From Acidimicrobiales bacterium (GTDB lineage Bacteria; Actinomycetota; Acidimicrobiia; Acidimicrobiales; JANYDT01): DNA of 6,326 nucleotides. The translations under genes were made by a program, and so were the position numbers. The notes under the pieces were generated by a model. That model had not been told where the DNA came from. It searched no databases and saw nothing but the letters and a program-made list of their open reading frames with translations. The DNA lies in contig JANYHQ010000191.1 of NCBI GenBank assembly GCA_025358985.1, forward strand, positions 1 to 6,326, read 5' to 3'. Positions 5,334 to 6,326 of this stretch are shown here, one piece after another (within the stretch, counting starts at the first letter, position 1; each line of letters starts with the position of its first letter).

Positions 5334-5597
5334 TCAGCGGCGCTGCTCACTGATGATGTCGGCAATCGGGCGTTTCGGCTGTGGGCGAGGTCTGTCACCG
5401 GCCACTGGACGAGCAGTTCTGATGGGACGACTGATAGTTCCCTGCGCAGTGAGGCGATCGATTATTGATGTCGAGTCGAGGCCAACCATGCGGGCCACCG
5501 GAGTGCCGCGGTCGGTGATCACCACGTCTGCACCATCGCGAACGACATCGATCCAGTGGCCAAGACGAGCTCTGAGTTCGGTCACGGGGACATCCAT
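5334..5597 (-). CDS. Phd/YefM-type antitoxin (right pair)
   Basis: An 87-residue Phd/YefM antitoxin. Residues 1-20 (MDVPVTELRARLGHWIDVVR) form the first helices of the DNA-binding dimer; ADVVITDRGTPVARMVGLD is the family signature. The proline/arginine-rich remainder ending PIADIISEQRR is the flexible toxin-binding tail. I start it at the ATG at 5597. A longer reading frame extends upstream to 5711, but its translation before this ATG is not family-like and contains the promoter and operator. The TGA at 5334 is 2 nt before the toxin's GTG. A near-perfect palindrome directly upstream is the likely binding site for autorepression. Confidence 0.9.
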   Translation of the reverse strand: MDVPVTELRARLGHWIDVVRDGADVVITDRGTPVARMVGLDSTSIIDRLTAQGTISRPIRTARPVAGDRPRPQPKRPIADIISEQRR

Positions 5598-5598
5598 G

Positions 5599-5618
5599 AG
5601 ACAAGTGTACATTTGACT
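5599..5618. promoter_or_regulatory. Near-palindrome, candidate operator of the right Phd/PIN operon
   Basis: The 20 bases AGACAAGTGTACATTTGACT form a dyad with 8 of 10 symmetric pairs matching, centred in TGT|ACA at 5608/5609. The dyad covers the predicted -10 hexamer and ends one base before the ATG at 5597. That position fits a Phd-type antitoxin blocking RNA polymerase at its own promoter. The symmetry is seen directly; binding is inferred. Confidence 0.5.
5604..5609 (-). promoter_or_regulatory. -10-like hexamer for leaderless start of the right Phd antitoxin
   Basis: TACACT on the - strand is followed by 6 nt (TGTCTC) and the ATG at 5597. No Shine-Dalgarno sequence or clear -35 is visible. 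It lies entirely within the palindrome at 5599-5618. Confidence 0.45.
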
Positions 5619-5756
5619 TGATAGCCATCCGTACTGAACCGACGAGGTCACCGTTGGCTGTCGAGCCCTCGAACACGCTAAGGATTCTTCGGACTGCGAC
5701 TGCTCGTTCACTCCATCCTTCCCGGAGAGACGCAGTGAACGCGGAACGTGTGGCGC

Positions 5757-6326
5757 TCACTGAGCACCGAGGGCCCGCAGTAGTGCGATCGTGCGGGCGA
5801 AGGCGCGCTCGGTCGCAATGTCACGATCCAGGGCTTCGACGATGCGCCAATCGTTCGCAACCAGAAGGCGCCGCCGCTCGGCGTCGCGTTCCTGCTTCTG
5901 TCTGGACCCGTGGGTGAAAATGGGCTCACCTCCAGAGCCAGGCGGGCGCCCCGCCAACCAAAGTCAACTTCGACAGTCTCTTGGTAGCTGCCGACGCGTA
6001 CCCGAAGGTTGCCAGTCCACCCTCTCAGCCCCTTCGTCGTCAGCCAGCGTGCCACTCGTTGCTCCTTGGCGCTGCGGTGACCAATCCCGTTGGATCGGTC
6101 GGCCAGCAGTGCAAGTAAGAGTTGGCGTTTATGCACGGCGTGAGATGGCGTGTGCTCGAGCAGTCTGCGGACGTTGGCGACCGTGCACAATTGATGAGCC
6201 AATGCGTGGTCCAGACACCGCTCCACAATGCTTTCGTCGACGAATCGGGGAAGCAGCAGCAATGTTGCAGCCTGGGTAGCAACTCGGGCCGTCATCCACT
6301 GCGTGCTGGGCAGCGGCGTTGTTTGG
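5757..6326 (-). pseudogene. DUF559-type (Vsr-like nuclease fold) protein, 5' end beyond the window, one frameshift
   Basis: The frame enters from the right edge with no start in the window. The N-terminal part visible here (TTPLPSTQWMTARVATQAAT, then VERCLDHALAHQLCTVANVR) resembles the linker between AbiEi-like antitoxin domains and DUF559 domains ('TTPaRTl.DLa… l…ALD.AlR..l.t…L'). It then reaches a nuclease-fold core, ETVEVDFGWRGARLALEV, with an Asp and a Glu in positions like those of Vsr/PD-(D/E)XK enzymes. One base is missing in the A4 run at 5917-5920 (T4 on the coding strand). Past it, the neighbouring frame continues as FTHGSRQKQERDAERRRLL, VANDWRIVEAL and on to a TGA at 5757, the usual 'H…R..RD..R...L...gWrv' ending. 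Homologues are often called type IV TA or DUF559 proteins; function is unproven. The homopolymer position makes sequencing error a real alternative to mutation. Confidence 0.7.

Noticed and set aside
5167..5616. 149-codon + strand ORF
   Set aside because: It lies antisense to the right Phd/PIN pair, whose motifs are unmistakable, and crosses both genes.
5395..5760. 121-codon - strand ORF overlapping the right Phd antitoxin
   Set aside because: It is an out-of-frame shadow. The ITDRG.PVAR signature is in the frame that starts at 5597.
1..6326. tRNA, rRNA, CRISPR array, riboswitch or novel multi-gene defence system
   Set aside because: I saw no cloverleaf, no spaced direct repeats and no conserved leader structure. 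The TA and DUF559 genes belong to known families, and nothing ties them into a new system.

Overview
The window is GC-rich DNA with the look of an actinobacterial chromosome, possibly of the Acidimicrobiia type. The grounds are codon use, PIN-type toxin-antitoxin families common in that phylum, two RibD/DHFR-like genes in tandem, and many starts without a Shine-Dalgarno sequence. This is an inference; no rRNA or other marker gene is present. It reads as an accessory region with three toxin-antitoxin (TA) modules and several broken genes.

Layout. Positions 1-1467 are read on the + strand: the 3' end of a large regulatory ATPase (2-337, probably degenerate), a DHFR/RibD-C family reductase interrupted by one frameshift (204-850), and an intact second member of that superfamily (910-1467). 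Everything from 1626 to the right edge is on the - strand, so the two blocks converge on a short gap (1468-1625) that holds a perfect 9-bp stem-loop. In the direction of - strand transcription the order is: a DUF559-type nuclease-fold gene cut by the window edge and broken at a homopolymer (6326-5757); a Phd-type antitoxin and PIN toxin (5597-4900); a classical short-chain dehydrogenase (4798-3989); a second Phd/PIN pair (3946-3269); a gene-poor gap of about 300 bases; a ribbon-helix-helix antitoxin and PIN toxin (2949-2309) joined by an ATGA overlap; a weak 64-residue ORF; and a small putative lipoprotein with two frameshifts (2108-1626).

How the parts work together. The three TA pairs have the standard antitoxin-first order with overlap or 2-6 nt spacing, so each is a self-contained autoregulated operon. 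The two Phd antitoxins share only the core motif and are probably not recent duplicates. The dehydrogenase lies between two TA pairs with no evident functional link. The DHFR-like genes form a separate unit.

Two patterns stand out. First, all five promoter-proximal - strand starts (2108, 2949, 3946, 4798, 5597) have a TANNNT -10-like hexamer 6 or 7 nt before ATG and no Shine-Dalgarno sequence, which predicts leaderless transcription. At the 5597 start the hexamer lies inside a near-palindrome that is a good candidate operator. Second, three genes carry at least four single-base frameshifts while all TA genes, the dehydrogenase and the second DHFR-like gene are intact. This is either local gene decay or sequencing error. 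I see no convincing new defence system, CRISPR array, RNA gene or insertion sequence.
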